Source of the DNA: Coemansia sp. RSA 1804
Taxonomy: Eukaryota > Kickxellomycota > Kickxellomycetes > Kickxellales > Kickxellaceae
Direction of reading: 5' to 3'
Assembly (NCBI GenBank): GCA_027578815.1
Contig: JANBTH010000718.1
Location: 1 to 12,273, forward strand
Length of the DNA stretch: 12,273 nt
In this document: positions 1-8,762 of the stretch, piece after piece
How the letters are laid out: each line of letters starts with the position of its first letter
Position numbering within the stretch: position 1 is the first letter of the stretch
Program-made: the position numbers and the translations under genes
The notes under the pieces: model-generated
Seen by the model: the letters and a program-made list of their open reading frames with translations, nothing else
The model's database searches: none
What the model was told of the DNA's origin: nothing

Positions 1-678
1 AAAAGCACAATAGCACAGGCGTTAATGCGACTAGTTGAGCCTACAAGTGGTAGAATTATCATTGACGGAATTGACATCTCATCGATTGGAATCCGCGATC
101 TGCGGTCGCGTATAGGCATCATTCCTCAAGATCCTGCGCTGTTTGTTGGCACAATACGAGACAACCTCGATCCCCTGCGCCAGTATTCAAATGAAGCAAT
201 ATGGAAAGCCATACATCAAGCACAGATTGCTGATCTGCTAATGGCGCCTTCTGGAAAGTACGTTGAGCGCGACAGCACAAAGGAGTTGCCATTTGACGAT
301 GATGACTCTGGCCCATGGATAGAAGGAACTGGGTTGGGAAAGTGGGTCGATTACGGAGGAAACAACTTTAGCGTTGGCCAAAGGCAGCTGATTAGCCTAT
401 GCAGAGCACTCCTTTGGCGCCGCAAAATTCTGCTGCTCGACGAGGCCACTGCCAACGTTGACCCCAAGACTGACAAGATCATGCAGACCGTGATCCGCGA
501 GGAATTTAAAGACTGCACAGTTCTGACTATTGCACATCGACTTGAAACCATCATGGATAGCGATCGAATCTTGGTGATTGATAATGGCTGTGCTGTAGAG
601 TTCGATACGCCTGCAAATCTACTACTGAACGGTAATGGCCACTTTTCGCAGCTGGTAGAAAGCATGAATCAAGCATAA
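1..678 (+). CDS. ABCC (MRP)-type ABC transporter, C-terminal nucleotide-binding domain, 5'-truncated by window edge
   Basis: The reading frame is open from base 1 and ends at TAA 676-678, giving 225 visible residues; the ATG at 25 is internal, not a start. The fragment begins with the last three residues of the Walker A loop (KST). It then shows a Q-loop (IIPQDP, about residues 40-45), an ABC signature FSVGQ (123-127), Walker B ending in D147 with catalytic E148 (LLLDEATANVD), and an H-loop histidine (H179 in AHR). The SVGQRQL form of the signature and the PQDPALFVGTIRDNLDP segment are typical of the second nucleotide-binding domain of ABCC full transporters, which use ATP to export conjugates and drugs at vacuolar or plasma membranes. 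All catalytic motifs look intact, so this half-site should hydrolyse ATP. An acidic insert (DDDD, about 91-94) lies between the Q-loop and signature. The substrate cannot be told because the membrane domains lie outside the window. It is convergent with the next gene. Confidence 0.93.
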   Translation, partial: KSTIAQALMRLVEPTSGRIIIDGIDISSIGIRDLRSRIGIIPQDPALFVGTIRDNLDPLRQYSNEAIWKAIHQAQIADLLMAPSGKYVERDSTKELPFDDDDSGPWIEGTGLGKWVDYGGNNFSVGQRQLISLCRALLWRRKILLLDEATANVDPKTDKIMQTVIREEFKDCTVLTIAHRLETIMDSDRILVIDNGCAVEFDTPANLLLNGNGHFSQLVESMNQA

Positions 679-700
679 TGGCAATAACATTTGTCTCTAG

Positions 701-718
701 TTTTTCTTTTTCTTTTTC
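701..718. repeat. Short tandem repeat (TTTTTC)x3 in the convergent 3' intergenic region
   Basis: Three perfect copies of TTTTTC lie 22 bases after the transporter stop codon. The whole 679-849 spacer is AT-rich and separates two convergent stop codons, so it must hold both 3' UTRs. I see no gene in it. Confidence 0.6.
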
Positions 719-849
719 TATGCTTTATTATTTTACAATATAGATAACATGATAATCAAGACTGGTAGTACATCCGACTAATATTTTCTACTAAAAACGA
801 ACCAACATTGTTTTACTTGTCTTTTCTTGGCCAGCGTCTACGGACGTTG

Positions 850-2442
850 TCAATTTTTGCCACTAATTGTCAGTGAAACCAATGATGGAATATGCTTGCG
901 AATTTTGGAGTTGAGCAACCCGGATATGGCTCTAGGGAGCTCCTTTGGCATAAATTTCAGTGTTATGTGCTTAATTCCAGTAGGTAGAGGCGTTGGAAAA
1001 GACAGGAACAAGTCCTCCATATGGCGCTCATACTCCTTAGATGTGTAATTTGGGTTGATGAACACCCATGTAGCATAGATCGAAACGAGGTTATGCATTT
1101 TCTTAACTGCATTAAACAGGTCAAGCAGACCTATGTTCTTATGTACTCGAAGGTGATGGACATTGCTCCAATAAGCGTGGTTCTTAAGACCACTGGAGTA
1201 AAAGTTGTGTAGCTCGACCCTGACAATCTGAGCCAGGTCGTGTAGGTTTAAAATAGTATCTACAAATTTGACATTATCAACTGTTTCTGATGTGCTTTTT
1301 GAATGCTCGAGGAATAAGGCTTTTGCAGCTTCGGTCATAGCAAAGTCGTAAAACACCAAATGCACGCCATAGAGTGATCTGATTGTTAGTTTCTGTAGGC
1401 GTCCTGTGGATTCGATAGACGCGAGCAACGAGCATGAGAAGGGGCAGAGCTCGAGGTTCACGGTTTTGAGATTGGGCGCCCTGATCTTGTGCCGGAGTGC
1501 GGTTTTTGGTCCCACCCAGACGACTGACCCGTTTGACGTGGCTGGGTTTCTGAAATCAAACACCATGTCCATAGTCAAGGTTTCAAGGCTATCGAATCTC
1601 AGGACGGCTTCGTTGTCCTTGGACATGAATGAATCCCAGCAGAAACCATCGCTGTACCGCGTGATAGTTAGTTGTTTGAGCGGGACCGGATTAACAGGAA
1701 GATGGTTCCATGGCCCTGCGGGTTTTGCAATAGTCAGACTGGTGATGTTGTTGTACCGGCCGTTGGGTTCGGATTCAATAATACTCAGCTCGGCACGGAT
1801 TTTGCTCAATTGCGACATGTAACCCATGTACAAGGATTTGGCAAATGACAGAAGAACGGGGTTGTGGTTTAGTCCCAACCAGTCTACTGAGGTTATTTTT
1901 GGGAATAGCCGGATAAACCGGTGGGCTAGTACCTGCATCTCGCCAATACTTTTATCAAGGTAATTCTGGTCGTGGCTGCTAAAACTCGGACCATCGACGT
2001 TGCTGATTGTCACATACGCTATATTTGAAATTAAGATGAAATTCTGTTGCTGCTCCAACAGAGACACGATATGATGAACTAGGTTTACGTACTCTGTGAT
2101 GTTGTTATTGATGATCAGGTTTAGTTTTCTGGGCTGGATATGAAGATTGCGTGGAACAATGTCAACTGTGGACTCTATTAGTCTTATAGAGTCCCGGTAG
2201 CTGTAGTAAGGGGTGATGCCGGGCGAGAGTGCTTCGTGGCGGTCGTACGGGGTTTTGGACTCGATGATCAGCCTTCTGTAGGCATGGGGCAGCAGTATCG
2301 ACCTCCATCGGCGACACACGGCCATGGAGGGAATAATCTTTGCCCACTGTTTGAGCCGGAACGGAGAATTCCAATATACCCGGCATATTATCAATGCTAA
2401 CAAATCTGATGGCAGATCGTTAATATGATGCATATGGTGCAT
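850..2442 (-). CDS. F-box-like protein with degenerate leucine-rich segments
   Basis: A 530-residue frame runs from ATG 2442-2440 to TGA 852-850. The N-terminus has the layout of an F-box: INDLPSDLLALIICRVYW (about residues 7-24), then a conserved VCRRWR (about 42-47) and LLPHAYRRLII. Such a motif would bind Skp1 in an SCF ubiquitin ligase. The rest has irregular leucine-rich strands, for example NLKTVNLELCP, LQKLTIRSL, VHHLRVHKN, IKHITLKFMP and the C-terminal LVSLTIS, which resemble divergent leucine-rich repeats used to bind targets. Proteins of this shape form large lineage-specific families in Kickxellales-type fungi (recalled knowledge). The start is ambiguous: the first nine codons contain a repeated ATG CAC/CAT pattern (MHHMHH), and the second ATG at 2433 is equally good. 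Base use is more AT-rich than in utp21. No catalytic residues are recognisable, and its ubiquitin-ligase role and target are unproven. Confidence 0.8.
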   Translation of the reverse strand: MHHMHHINDLPSDLLALIICRVYWNSPFRLKQWAKIIPSMAVCRRWRSILLPHAYRRLIIESKTPYDRHEALSPGITPYYSYRDSIRLIESTVDIVPRNLHIQPRKLNLIINNNITEYVNLVHHIVSLLEQQQNFILISNIAYVTISNVDGPSFSSHDQNYLDKSIGEMQVLAHRFIRLFPKITSVDWLGLNHNPVLLSFAKSLYMGYMSQLSKIRAELSIIESEPNGRYNNITSLTIAKPAGPWNHLPVNPVPLKQLTITRYSDGFCWDSFMSKDNEAVLRFDSLETLTMDMVFDFRNPATSNGSVVWVGPKTALRHKIRAPNLKTVNLELCPFSCSLLASIESTGRLQKLTIRSLYGVHLVFYDFAMTEAAKALFLEHSKSTSETVDNVKFVDTILNLHDLAQIVRVELHNFYSSGLKNHAYWSNVHHLRVHKNIGLLDLFNAVKKMHNLVSIYATWVFINPNYTSKEYERHMEDLFLSFPTPLPTGIKHITLKFMPKELPRAISGLLNSKIRKHIPSLVSLTISGKN

Positions 2443-3245
2443 TTATAGGCGGTATGTGTTGTATGGGTGTAAACGAAGGGAGAAGAAGGAATAAAAAGTA
2501 TATAATAACTAAAGAAAGTTAAGAAGAAGGGTAAGAGTGAGATGGCAGTGCAGAAAGAACTAGTATGAATAAAAAAATAAGAATAAGAAGCTACATATTT
2601 ATATCTGGGATTTTGGCACATCCGACTATTTTCATGCCAGCAAAGAGATACGGCTCTTTCTATTCTCCATCTCATCCATATCCTCATGATAAAAGACTAA
2701 GTCAGATACTCTTTGTAAGAAAAGAATGCTTTACTCTTTATATTGAGTTTTTGATAAATAAAAAAGAAATTGGGCTATTTCTTTAATGGGGATATTTTGT
2801 AAAGCTGAAAGAGGGTGGGTTGGGATGCCGCCAAACCCTAACAAGATTGAGCTCGGGCTATGTAATACTCACCTTTACAACCAGCACTACCTGCACTCAG
2901 CACTGCCACTCAGCAAGGTTTTATTATTTATTTTGATACCTGCTTAATACTGTTATTGCATTAATGTGAGCAATATCGACATGTAGGATGCTACGATCTG
3001 CTGAGTAAAAGGGTTTGATCTGGCTGCAGGAGAAACACCCCTTGATCAGTGATCATGTGTGGATTAGCTTGCCTATTTTTTTTTGACCTTGCAAAAAAGG
3101 CTGGTGAAAAGCAAAAAAAAAAAAAAGTTTGCAACACATTATCACTTGCTCTTGGCTCTGAAAAATAAAATTACTTTTTGCAGCTCCTTATATTACCTTG
3201 CATTAGAAAAGACGCAGCCATTCGTCAGCAGACAAAAAGAAGGAA
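2443..3245. promoter_or_regulatory. Divergent intergenic region between the F-box-like gene and utp21
   Basis: About 800 bases between two divergently oriented start codons, so it should hold both promoters. A TATATAA lies at 2499-2505, about 60 bases before the F-box-like start. Homopolymer tracts T9 (3076-3084) and A14 (3113-3126) lie before utp21 and look like nucleosome-excluding poly(dA:dT). Two TGATCA palindromes separated by one base stand at 3043-3055. A telo-box-like element is listed separately. The short open frames here (for example 2565-2786 +) are AT-rich and resemble nothing I know. I see no tRNA or other RNA gene. Confidence 0.6.
2833..2841. promoter_or_regulatory. Telo-box-like motif AAACCCTAA inside a small hairpin
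   Basis: AAACCCTAA matches the telomere-repeat-like box that TTAGGG-binding regulators of the Tbf1 type use at ribosomal protein and ribosome-biogenesis genes in several fungi (family knowledge). It lies about 400 bases from both flanking start codons, one of which is the ribosome-biogenesis gene utp21. Its 5' part is the right arm of a hairpin: GGGTTGG (2817-2823) pairs with CCAAACCC (2831-2838) with one bulged A. One copy is weak evidence and binding is inferred. Confidence 0.35.
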
Positions 3246-6011
3246 ATGGCAGCCCAGGACAAGCGGGCGCGAGTGCAAGACAAAGCAGCCAAGCGGGCGA
3301 CGGGGAGCCGGCTGTTTGAGCCGTACAGGGCGCTTGGATACATAACAAACGGGATCGCGCACTCGGTGCAGCAGCGCGGGCAGACAGCGTACGTGACAAC
3401 AGGAATTGGCCGCACATACCACGTGTACGACGCCGAGAAGATACGGCTGTTGTTTGTGGGTCCGCGGTTTGAGGCCGACGTGGTGTCGGTGCTGTCGATC
3501 GGAGACAGCACGCTTGTGTCGTCGGGCGGCGTGGTAACCGTGTGCCGACGCGGCAAGCGTACGCGCGATCTGGACCGCGTGGACCGTGGAGAGATTACCG
3601 GGCTCACGCAGTTCGGCGACCACGTGCTGGCGATCAGCGAGGACAATGCGGTGGTTGTGTGGGACTGGAAGACCGGCGAGGTGTTCACGGAGATCGAGTT
3701 TGCCAGCGAAGCGTTCCAGGTTACGTGTCTGGTGCATCCGAGCACATACGTGAACAAGATAGTTGTTGGCAGCGCGCAGGGCACGATGCAGGTGTGGAAC
3801 ATCCAGACCCGCCGCTGTTTGTACGAATTCAAGACGGCCGGAGCCGGGATTGCGGCGCTGGTGCAGACGCCGGTGATTGATGTGCTGGCGCTCGGACTGC
3901 TGGACGGGCGCGTGGTGCTGCACAATGTCAAAATGGACCGTCGCGTGCTGGAGGTTGCGCAGGAGGGCCGCGTCACGGGGATTGCGTTCCGCACGGACCA
4001 GGCGGCGATGATGGCGTCGGCGAACGCCGAGGGCGACGTGGCGCTGTGGGATCTGGACGGCAGGAGACTGATGCACGTGATGCAGGGCGCACACGACGGG
4101 CGAATTGCGGCGGCTGACTTTCTGGCGGGCCAGCCGGTGCTGCTGACGTCGGGCGCCGACAACGCGGTGCGGGAGTGGATCTTTGACGGCCACGACGGCG
4201 TGCCGCGCCTGTTGCGCCAGCGCAGCGGACACTCGGCGGCGCCGCACACGATCCGCTACCACGACGCCGAGGGCCGATTCGTGCTGAGCGCCGGGCGCGA
4301 CCGCCAGCTGCGGCTGTTCTCGCTGTTCCGCGACGAGCAGAGCGCAGAGATGTCGCAGGGCTCGCTGCAGCGCGAGGCGCGCACCAAGCGCATGCGCGTC
4401 GACGACCTGCGGCTGCCGCAGATCACGCAGCTGGCGTCGAATCCGGCGATGGCCAAGTCGTGGGACGACGTGGTCACATGCCACCAGGGCCGCGGTCCCG
4501 CGCACACGTGGTCGGCGGAGCGGCGCGCGCTGGGCAAGTTTGCGCTGCAGGCGCCCGACGACTCTGGCGTGCGCGCGGTGGCGCTGAGCTCGTGCGGCAA
4601 CTACGCGCTGCTCGGGCTTGGCAGCGGCGGCATCGAGCTGGTCAACATGCAGTCGGGGCTGACGCGCCGCTCGTTTTCCGGACACAAGAAGGCCGTCACA
4701 GGCATCCAGACCGACGACTGCAACCGGCGCGTGTACTCGGCGTCGCTTGACGGCACCGTCCGCGTGTGGGACTTTGCCACGGGCGCCGAGCTGACGTGTG
4801 TTGAGATGAAGTCGGCGCCGTCGCACATGGCTGGCTTCAGCGCCGGCGGCCTCGTTGCGTGCGCCTGCGACGATGCGTGTGTGCGTGTGGTGGATGCTGA
4901 TGCCGGACGCGTGGTGCGCACATTCAGCGGCCACCGCAACCGCATCACCGATCTCGCCTTCAGCAACGATGGCCGCTGGATCGTCTCGGCGTCGCTGGAC
5001 TGCACTATCCGCACCTGGGACCTGCCAACCGGCCACATGGTCGACTGGTTCCGCGTTGAAAGCGTGCCGGTGTCGCTGGCTTTTTCTCCTGCTGGCGACT
5101 TCCTTGCGTCGGCACACATGGATAGCGTTGGTGTTTTCCTTTGGGCCAACCGCTCGCAGTTTGTCGATGTTGCGCTACGCCAGATAACGCCCGCCGCCGC
5201 CGACGCCGAGGACGACGCTGCTGCGGTGCTGCTTGCCATGCCGACGTCTGCTGGTCTTGGTGCTGACAGCGACGACGAGGATAATGAGGACGAGAGGAAT
5301 GAGAAGGAAGAGGATGATGATGGCGAGAAGAAAGATGGTGCGGATGTGTACATGTCGGCCGAAAGACTTACTGACAACATGGTTACTCTGTCGAGCCTCC
5401 CGCGGTCAAAGTGGCAGACACTGCTCAATCTGGCCGTCATCAAGAAACGCAATGCGCCGCAGAAACCGGCACAAGCACCCGAGCAGGCGCCGTTCTTCCT
5501 GCCTACGGCTGAGGGCGTCGAGCATCGCTTTGATTTTGGCGTATCGGCCGCGACAGAGAGCCCGCAACAGCAGGGCGAGGGCGAGAATGGCACCGAGCAG
5601 AGCAAGATCATATCAACGGCGTCGGCGCAGTCGGGACTGGCACGCGCGTTGTACCGCGCCGAAGAGACGACAACAGCGTCCACAGCTGTCTTTGATTATC
5701 TCAAGGCGCTGAATCCGTCAGCCATCGATGTTGAGATCAGGACGCTTCCTCTGGACGATGGACTGAGTGCGCTCAAGGCCTTCATCAGGGCTGCCACCGC
5801 ACAACTGCAGTCCAAGCGCGACTTTGAGCTGGTCCAGGCTTACATCCAGGTGTTCCTCAACGTCTTTGCCGACGTCATAAAGGCCAATGTCGATGAGCTG
5901 GAGCCCTTGCTGGTGGCTCTGCGCTGCGAGAGCAGGGCGCAGTGGGCTACCATCGATGGGCTTGTTCGGTACTCGGCGTGTATGGTGGATTATATGCGGT
6001 CCTCAAAGTAG
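3246..6011 (+). CDS. utp21: U3 snoRNP / SSU-processome protein Utp21 (WDR36 family)
   Basis: A 921-residue protein, close to the usual family length (about 900-950), without introns and ending in TAG. Utp21 is a nucleolar UTP-B subcomplex protein needed for early 18S pre-rRNA processing. The order is typical: a first WD40 propeller (about residues 25-340, with VVWDWKTG, MQVWNIQT, VALWDLDG and VREWIFDG strand ends), a second propeller (about 390-660, with GHKKAVTG at 479 and GHRNRITD at 562, ending TWDLPTG), and the C-terminal Utp21 domain (about 705-918). Conserved stretches include HPSTYVNKI, the LTDNMVTLSSLP segment, NLAVIKKRN and KRDFELVQAYI. A low-complexity acidic stretch (about 673-700, DSDDEDNEDE-like) sits between propeller and C-terminal domain, as in many homologues. 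The start ATG has a purine at -3 and G at +4. The 5' two-thirds is extremely GC-rich at third positions, which creates long meaningless antisense frames. It converges with the carrier gene; its promoter lies in 2443-3245. Confidence 0.97.
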   Translation: MAAQDKRARVQDKAAKRATGSRLFEPYRALGYITNGIAHSVQQRGQTAYVTTGIGRTYHVYDAEKIRLLFVGPRFEADVVSVLSIGDSTLVSSGGVVTVCRRGKRTRDLDRVDRGEITGLTQFGDHVLAISEDNAVVVWDWKTGEVFTEIEFASEAFQVTCLVHPSTYVNKIVVGSAQGTMQVWNIQTRRCLYEFKTAGAGIAALVQTPVIDVLALGLLDGRVVLHNVKMDRRVLEVAQEGRVTGIAFRTDQAAMMASANAEGDVALWDLDGRRLMHVMQGAHDGRIAAADFLAGQPVLLTSGADNAVREWIFDGHDGVPRLLRQRSGHSAAPHTIRYHDAEGRFVLSAGRDRQLRLFSLFRDEQSAEMSQGSLQREARTKRMRVDDLRLPQITQLASNPAMAKSWDDVVTCHQGRGPAHTWSAERRALGKFALQAPDDSGVRAVALSSCGNYALLGLGSGGIELVNMQSGLTRRSFSGHKKAVTGIQTDDCNRRVYSASLDGTVRVWDFATGAELTCVEMKSAPSHMAGFSAGGLVACACDDACVRVVDADAGRVVRTFSGHRNRITDLAFSNDGRWIVSASLDCTIRTWDLPTGHMVDWFRVESVPVSLAFSPAGDFLASAHMDSVGVFLWANRSQFVDVALRQITPAAADAEDDAAAVLLAMPTSAGLGADSDDEDNEDERNEKEEDDDGEKKDGADVYMSAERLTDNMVTLSSLPRSKWQTLLNLAVIKKRNAPQKPAQAPEQAPFFLPTAEGVEHRFDFGVSAATESPQQQGEGENGTEQSKIISTASAQSGLARALYRAEETTTASTAVFDYLKALNPSAIDVEIRTLPLDDGLSALKAFIRAATAQLQSKRDFELVQAYIQVFLNVFADVIKANVDELEPLLVALRCESRAQWATIDGLVRYSACMVDYMRSSK

Positions 6012-6287
6012 TACTAATAGTACTGTTAGGAATCTTTGTTGAGCAAAGACTAGGCCCGGTCTCTTGTTGTTTTTTCTTCTTGCCTTTTAACGACTTGTAA
6101 GAATTCAGTTTGTATGAAGAAGAAGGAGAAGAAGCCTATGCGTATTTCTCAGCGCATGCCATGTATCCAGGCCAAACGTAAATGCTTTGCTCTCTCATTT
6201 TCTAAAGTTAAAAATCTACAACCGAAAACTATATAGACTCCGCGCATTCAGCATGCAGGGGAGTGAAGGAGAGAGAGGTAATTATGA

Positions 6288-7445
6288 CTATGATGGCGCC
6301 TTGTTGGTTCCAAAGTAGTAGAGGACGAGCTCGTACGACAGGAACATGATAGCCGCATTGGGCACTGTGCGCAGGAGATGCGGAGTAAGACCGCCGTAGA
6401 ATCCGCGCAAACCTTCCTCAGCAAAGATGATCTTTGCGGTATTGGTCAGACCACGGTACTTTACCACACCACGATCGTCGGGAGGCTGCCGCAGCCGGGT
6501 GCGCAACACCTCGTGCGGATACGTGATCACCGAGGCAAGCAGCTTGGCTGTAGCGGCTGCGCCAAAGTACTCGAACCACTCGGCAGCGGTTTTAGCGCGA
6601 TCGTGGGATCCCTGGACATGCTGTTGCTGCCTGGAGTTGGCGGATGCGGCAGTCGAATACGACCGCAGTACGCGTTTCAGTTGCTCGTAGATCATCCACT
6701 GGATTGCGCTCTCCGAGGCGCCTAGGTAAGCAGCACTGGTTCCCTTATACAGACCAGCAAGCCCCTCGTTCCTAACAATGGTGAAAAAGCACCCAATCGC
6801 GCCCGTGTACTTTCCGGGCTGCAATTGCATCCGCGTCTTGACCATCCATATGGGGCTGGTAGCGGTGGTAGTAACCATGGCAGCAATAGCCGCAGCCGAT
6901 AGTTGTACCACGGCAGTCTCCCGCCCGCCATTCCACTGCGTCAACACGCGCTTCCCGTTCCCGTACGTGAAGAACTGGATCGATCTCGACGGAACTATAC
7001 CCATTAGCGCCGGACCCAGCCCGGCAAACCATCCGCGCACCCCCTCTTTCACACACAGGTCCTTCAAGTAGCTGCCTGTGGCAATCAGTGGTCGCAGTGT
7101 GCGTAGGACAAACGAGGTTTGCGTGTGAATGCTGTTGCTCCCGATCTTACTGAATGTTGCCCCGTATAGTTGCTGCCGTGTGCGGAGAACGTCCAATGGT
7201 GAGGTTACCACGGCTCCTGCCATGCCTGCGAGTCCGCCTGCTACAAAGTGGAGCCATGGCTCTACATGCCGCTCCACTGCTGCCGGCACGTGCTTTGTTG
7301 TTGTAGGTGTTGCTGTTTGTTGTGCATCGATAGGGCGTCGAGCTGATGCCTCTGTTGCTTGTGCTGCTGAGCTGTCGCTGCTTATATGATCGGATGCCAT
7401 CAATAGTAGTGTTCTGAGTAATAATAATAAGCCCTTGCTTGCCAA
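6288..7445 (-). CDS. rim2: Mitochondrial pyrimidine nucleotide carrier (Rim2 / SLC25A33-SLC25A36 type)
   Basis: A 385-residue mitochondrial carrier with three repeats, each with the PX[DE]XX[KR]X[KR] signature or its variant: PLDVLRTR (83-90), PIWMVKTR (198-205) and PHEVLRTR (310-317). The tryptophan in place of the acidic residue in repeat 2 is typical of the Rim2 branch. Other Rim2-like stretches are PWLHFVAGGLAGMAGAVVT, SIQFFTYG, NEGLAGLYKG and GGLTPHLLRTVPNAAIMF. Rim2 exchanges pyrimidine (deoxy)nucleotides across the inner mitochondrial membrane and supports mtDNA maintenance. Six membrane helices are expected from the three repeats. The first 60 residues are not conserved: a leucine-rich start (MASKGLLLLLRTLLLM) is followed by an S/T/A-rich linker. 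A second ATG at 7400 (MASDHISS) could be the true start. A low-complexity loop (about 264-282) is an insertion between repeats 2 and 3. No intron is needed. It lies on the same strand as eL21 but 712 bases away. Confidence 0.94.
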   Translation of the reverse strand: MASKGLLLLLRTLLLMASDHISSDSSAAQATEASARRPIDAQQTATPTTTKHVPAAVERHVEPWLHFVAGGLAGMAGAVVTSPLDVLRTRQQLYGATFSKIGSNSIHTQTSFVLRTLRPLIATGSYLKDLCVKEGVRGWFAGLGPALMGIVPSRSIQFFTYGNGKRVLTQWNGGRETAVVQLSAAAIAAMVTTTATSPIWMVKTRMQLQPGKYTGAIGCFFTIVRNEGLAGLYKGTSAAYLGASESAIQWMIYEQLKRVLRSYSTAASANSRQQQHVQGSHDRAKTAAEWFEYFGAAATAKLLASVITYPHEVLRTRLRQPPDDRGVVKYRGLTNTAKIIFAEEGLRGFYGGLTPHLLRTVPNAAIMFLSYELVLYYFGTNKAPS

Positions 7446-8157
7446 CAGGCCAGGAACGATTCAATGCAATTGCCAATGGTGTAGAAATGGAGATAGATAA
7501 AGTCTAAATTTACAAAAGAAATAGATAATAAATACTATTAGTGTCGGAAGAAATAAATAAAAGAAAGCCTCCGGATCCTTTTACTCCTTTTTTCCCTTGC
7601 ATTTCAAAACCACAAAGCGGAGAGTTTTTTTTTCCTTTTTGCAAATAGATTTTTTTAATTCTTTTAGCTAGAAAAGTTTTTTATTTGTGAGCCAGATGAT
7701 TATATCCTTCGACCCTCTTTTCTCCTTTTCCCTTCCTGCTGCCTTCAGCACTTTCGAAGAAGAAAGCAACAGCAGCTCCCTGTTCCAGCACTGAGCCAAG
7801 AGCGGGTCGCAAAAGTTGATCTCAAGCAAGGACACTGCTTCATTGCGAATACCACAAAGGGATGAGCATTTTCAGTCGTCTGCCGCTAGTAATCAATGCA
7901 GCGAAAGATAAGGCTGTTACTTTCTCTTCTAATGTTACCATGGAAAACAAACATTTGACATCTTTATTTTTGCGCATGTGTTATGTGGAACAAAACAAAA
8001 AAGACATGTATCCTTCATCTTCAGCTCCCTCCTTGTGTCTTTGCAAAATAAAAGAAAGAAACACAAACATTTGGAAGATCAAGCGGTCCGTCCAACGACA
8101 ATAACAACAAGCGCGTAAGCTCAACGAAAAGAGAAAAAAGACCCCCGGTGATCTTGC
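7446..8157. other. Intergenic region: rim2 promoter side and eL21 3' UTR side
   Basis: Both neighbours are on the minus strand, so this spacer should hold the rim2 promoter (left part) and the eL21 3' UTR (right part). It is AT-rich with many pyrimidine and purine runs (for example T9 at 7627-7635). A CCAAT at 7474-7478 (ATTGG on the coding strand) stands about 30 bases before the first rim2 ATG. An 80-codon plus-strand frame (7862-8104) has no recognisable features and overlaps the presumed UTR. I see no RNA gene. Confidence 0.5.
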
Positions 8158-8762
8158 TTAGATGAGAGCTACAGATAGTGCAGGAACAAAGCAGACATGT
8201 AGAGTTAGCAAAAGTGAAAGCAAGTGCAGAAGTGGACAGCAAAGAACTAAATAGAGCAGCGCAAGAGGAAACAAGAGAGCGTGAACTTACTGTCGTATGG
8301 GATGGCGGTGATGGTGGTGGGCTCGTTGTTCTTGGTGGACACGTAGCGGGCCTCACGGGGCTGGGCAGGGAGACGCTTAAGGTTGACACGCTTATCGCTC
8401 TCACGAGCAGCCTTGGCAAGCGCAGCATTCTCCTTGACGCGGCGCAAAAAGTCGTCACGGCACTTGGAGTGCTTGACATGCTCAACACGCACGTTGATGC
8501 GCTTCTCCATGTAGCGGTTGCCAACGCGCTTGTGGATGATCACGCCCACAGCCGACTTGGTCACATTGTACACCACTCCGGTCTTGCCGTGGTAGAACTT
8601 GTGAGGCAGACCCTTCTGGATTGCTCCGTTGCTCTTGACGTCAACAATATCGCCCACCTTGTATGTCTTCATGTAGGTCGACAGAGGGATCACGCCATGT
8701 TCGCGGAAGTTGCGAGCGAACATGTACCTAGTACGTGCGCGGTAACCGAACGAGTGAGGCAT
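8158..8762 (-). CDS. rpl21: 60S ribosomal protein eL21 (Rpl21), two coding exons with an 11-nt last exon
   Basis: Coding exons are complement(8291-8762) and complement(8158-8168); the spliced product is 160 residues, the same as the yeast protein. eL21 is a structural protein of the large ribosomal subunit. The N-terminus MPHSFGYRARTRYMF and core segments STYMKTYKVGDIVDVK, HKFYHGKTGVVYNVTKSAVG, GNRYMEKRINVRVEH and PAQPREARYVST match the family closely. Without splicing the frame runs on into SKFTLSCFLLRCSI, unlike any eL21. With the intron removed the end becomes TAIPYD-TLI-stop, matching the PYETFI/PYETTI ends of other fungi. The donor is GACA/GTAAGT at 8290, the branch point TGCTAAC at 8210-8204, and the acceptor CTGTAG ends at 8169. 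The start matches family length. It is divergent from uS4, and a 5'-UTR intron is possible. Confidence 0.96.
8169..8290 (-). other. Spliceosomal intron of eL21 (122 nt), three codons from the end
   Basis: On the minus strand it starts GTAAGT, has a consensus branch point TGCTAAC (8210-8204) about 37 bases before the end, a pyrimidine-rich tail, and ends CTGTAG. It interrupts the codon for Thr158 after its first base. The splice restores the conserved C-terminus, which is strong evidence although no transcript was seen. Confidence 0.92.

Noticed and set aside
2864..2874. ATACTCACCT resembling the U1 snRNA 5' end
   Set aside because: The U1 5' end is essentially invariant and this differs by one base; none of the U1 stem-loops follow. 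It is more simply a GTGAGT donor on the other strand.
3225..5683. Long minus-strand open frames opposite utp21 (630, 348 and 360 codons)
   Set aside because: They are arginine/histidine- or serine-rich, lack family features, and follow from the strong GC bias at third codon positions of utp21.
7862..8104. 80-codon plus-strand frame
   Set aside because: It lies in the expected eL21 3' UTR, has no recognisable features, and its composition is that of intergenic DNA.
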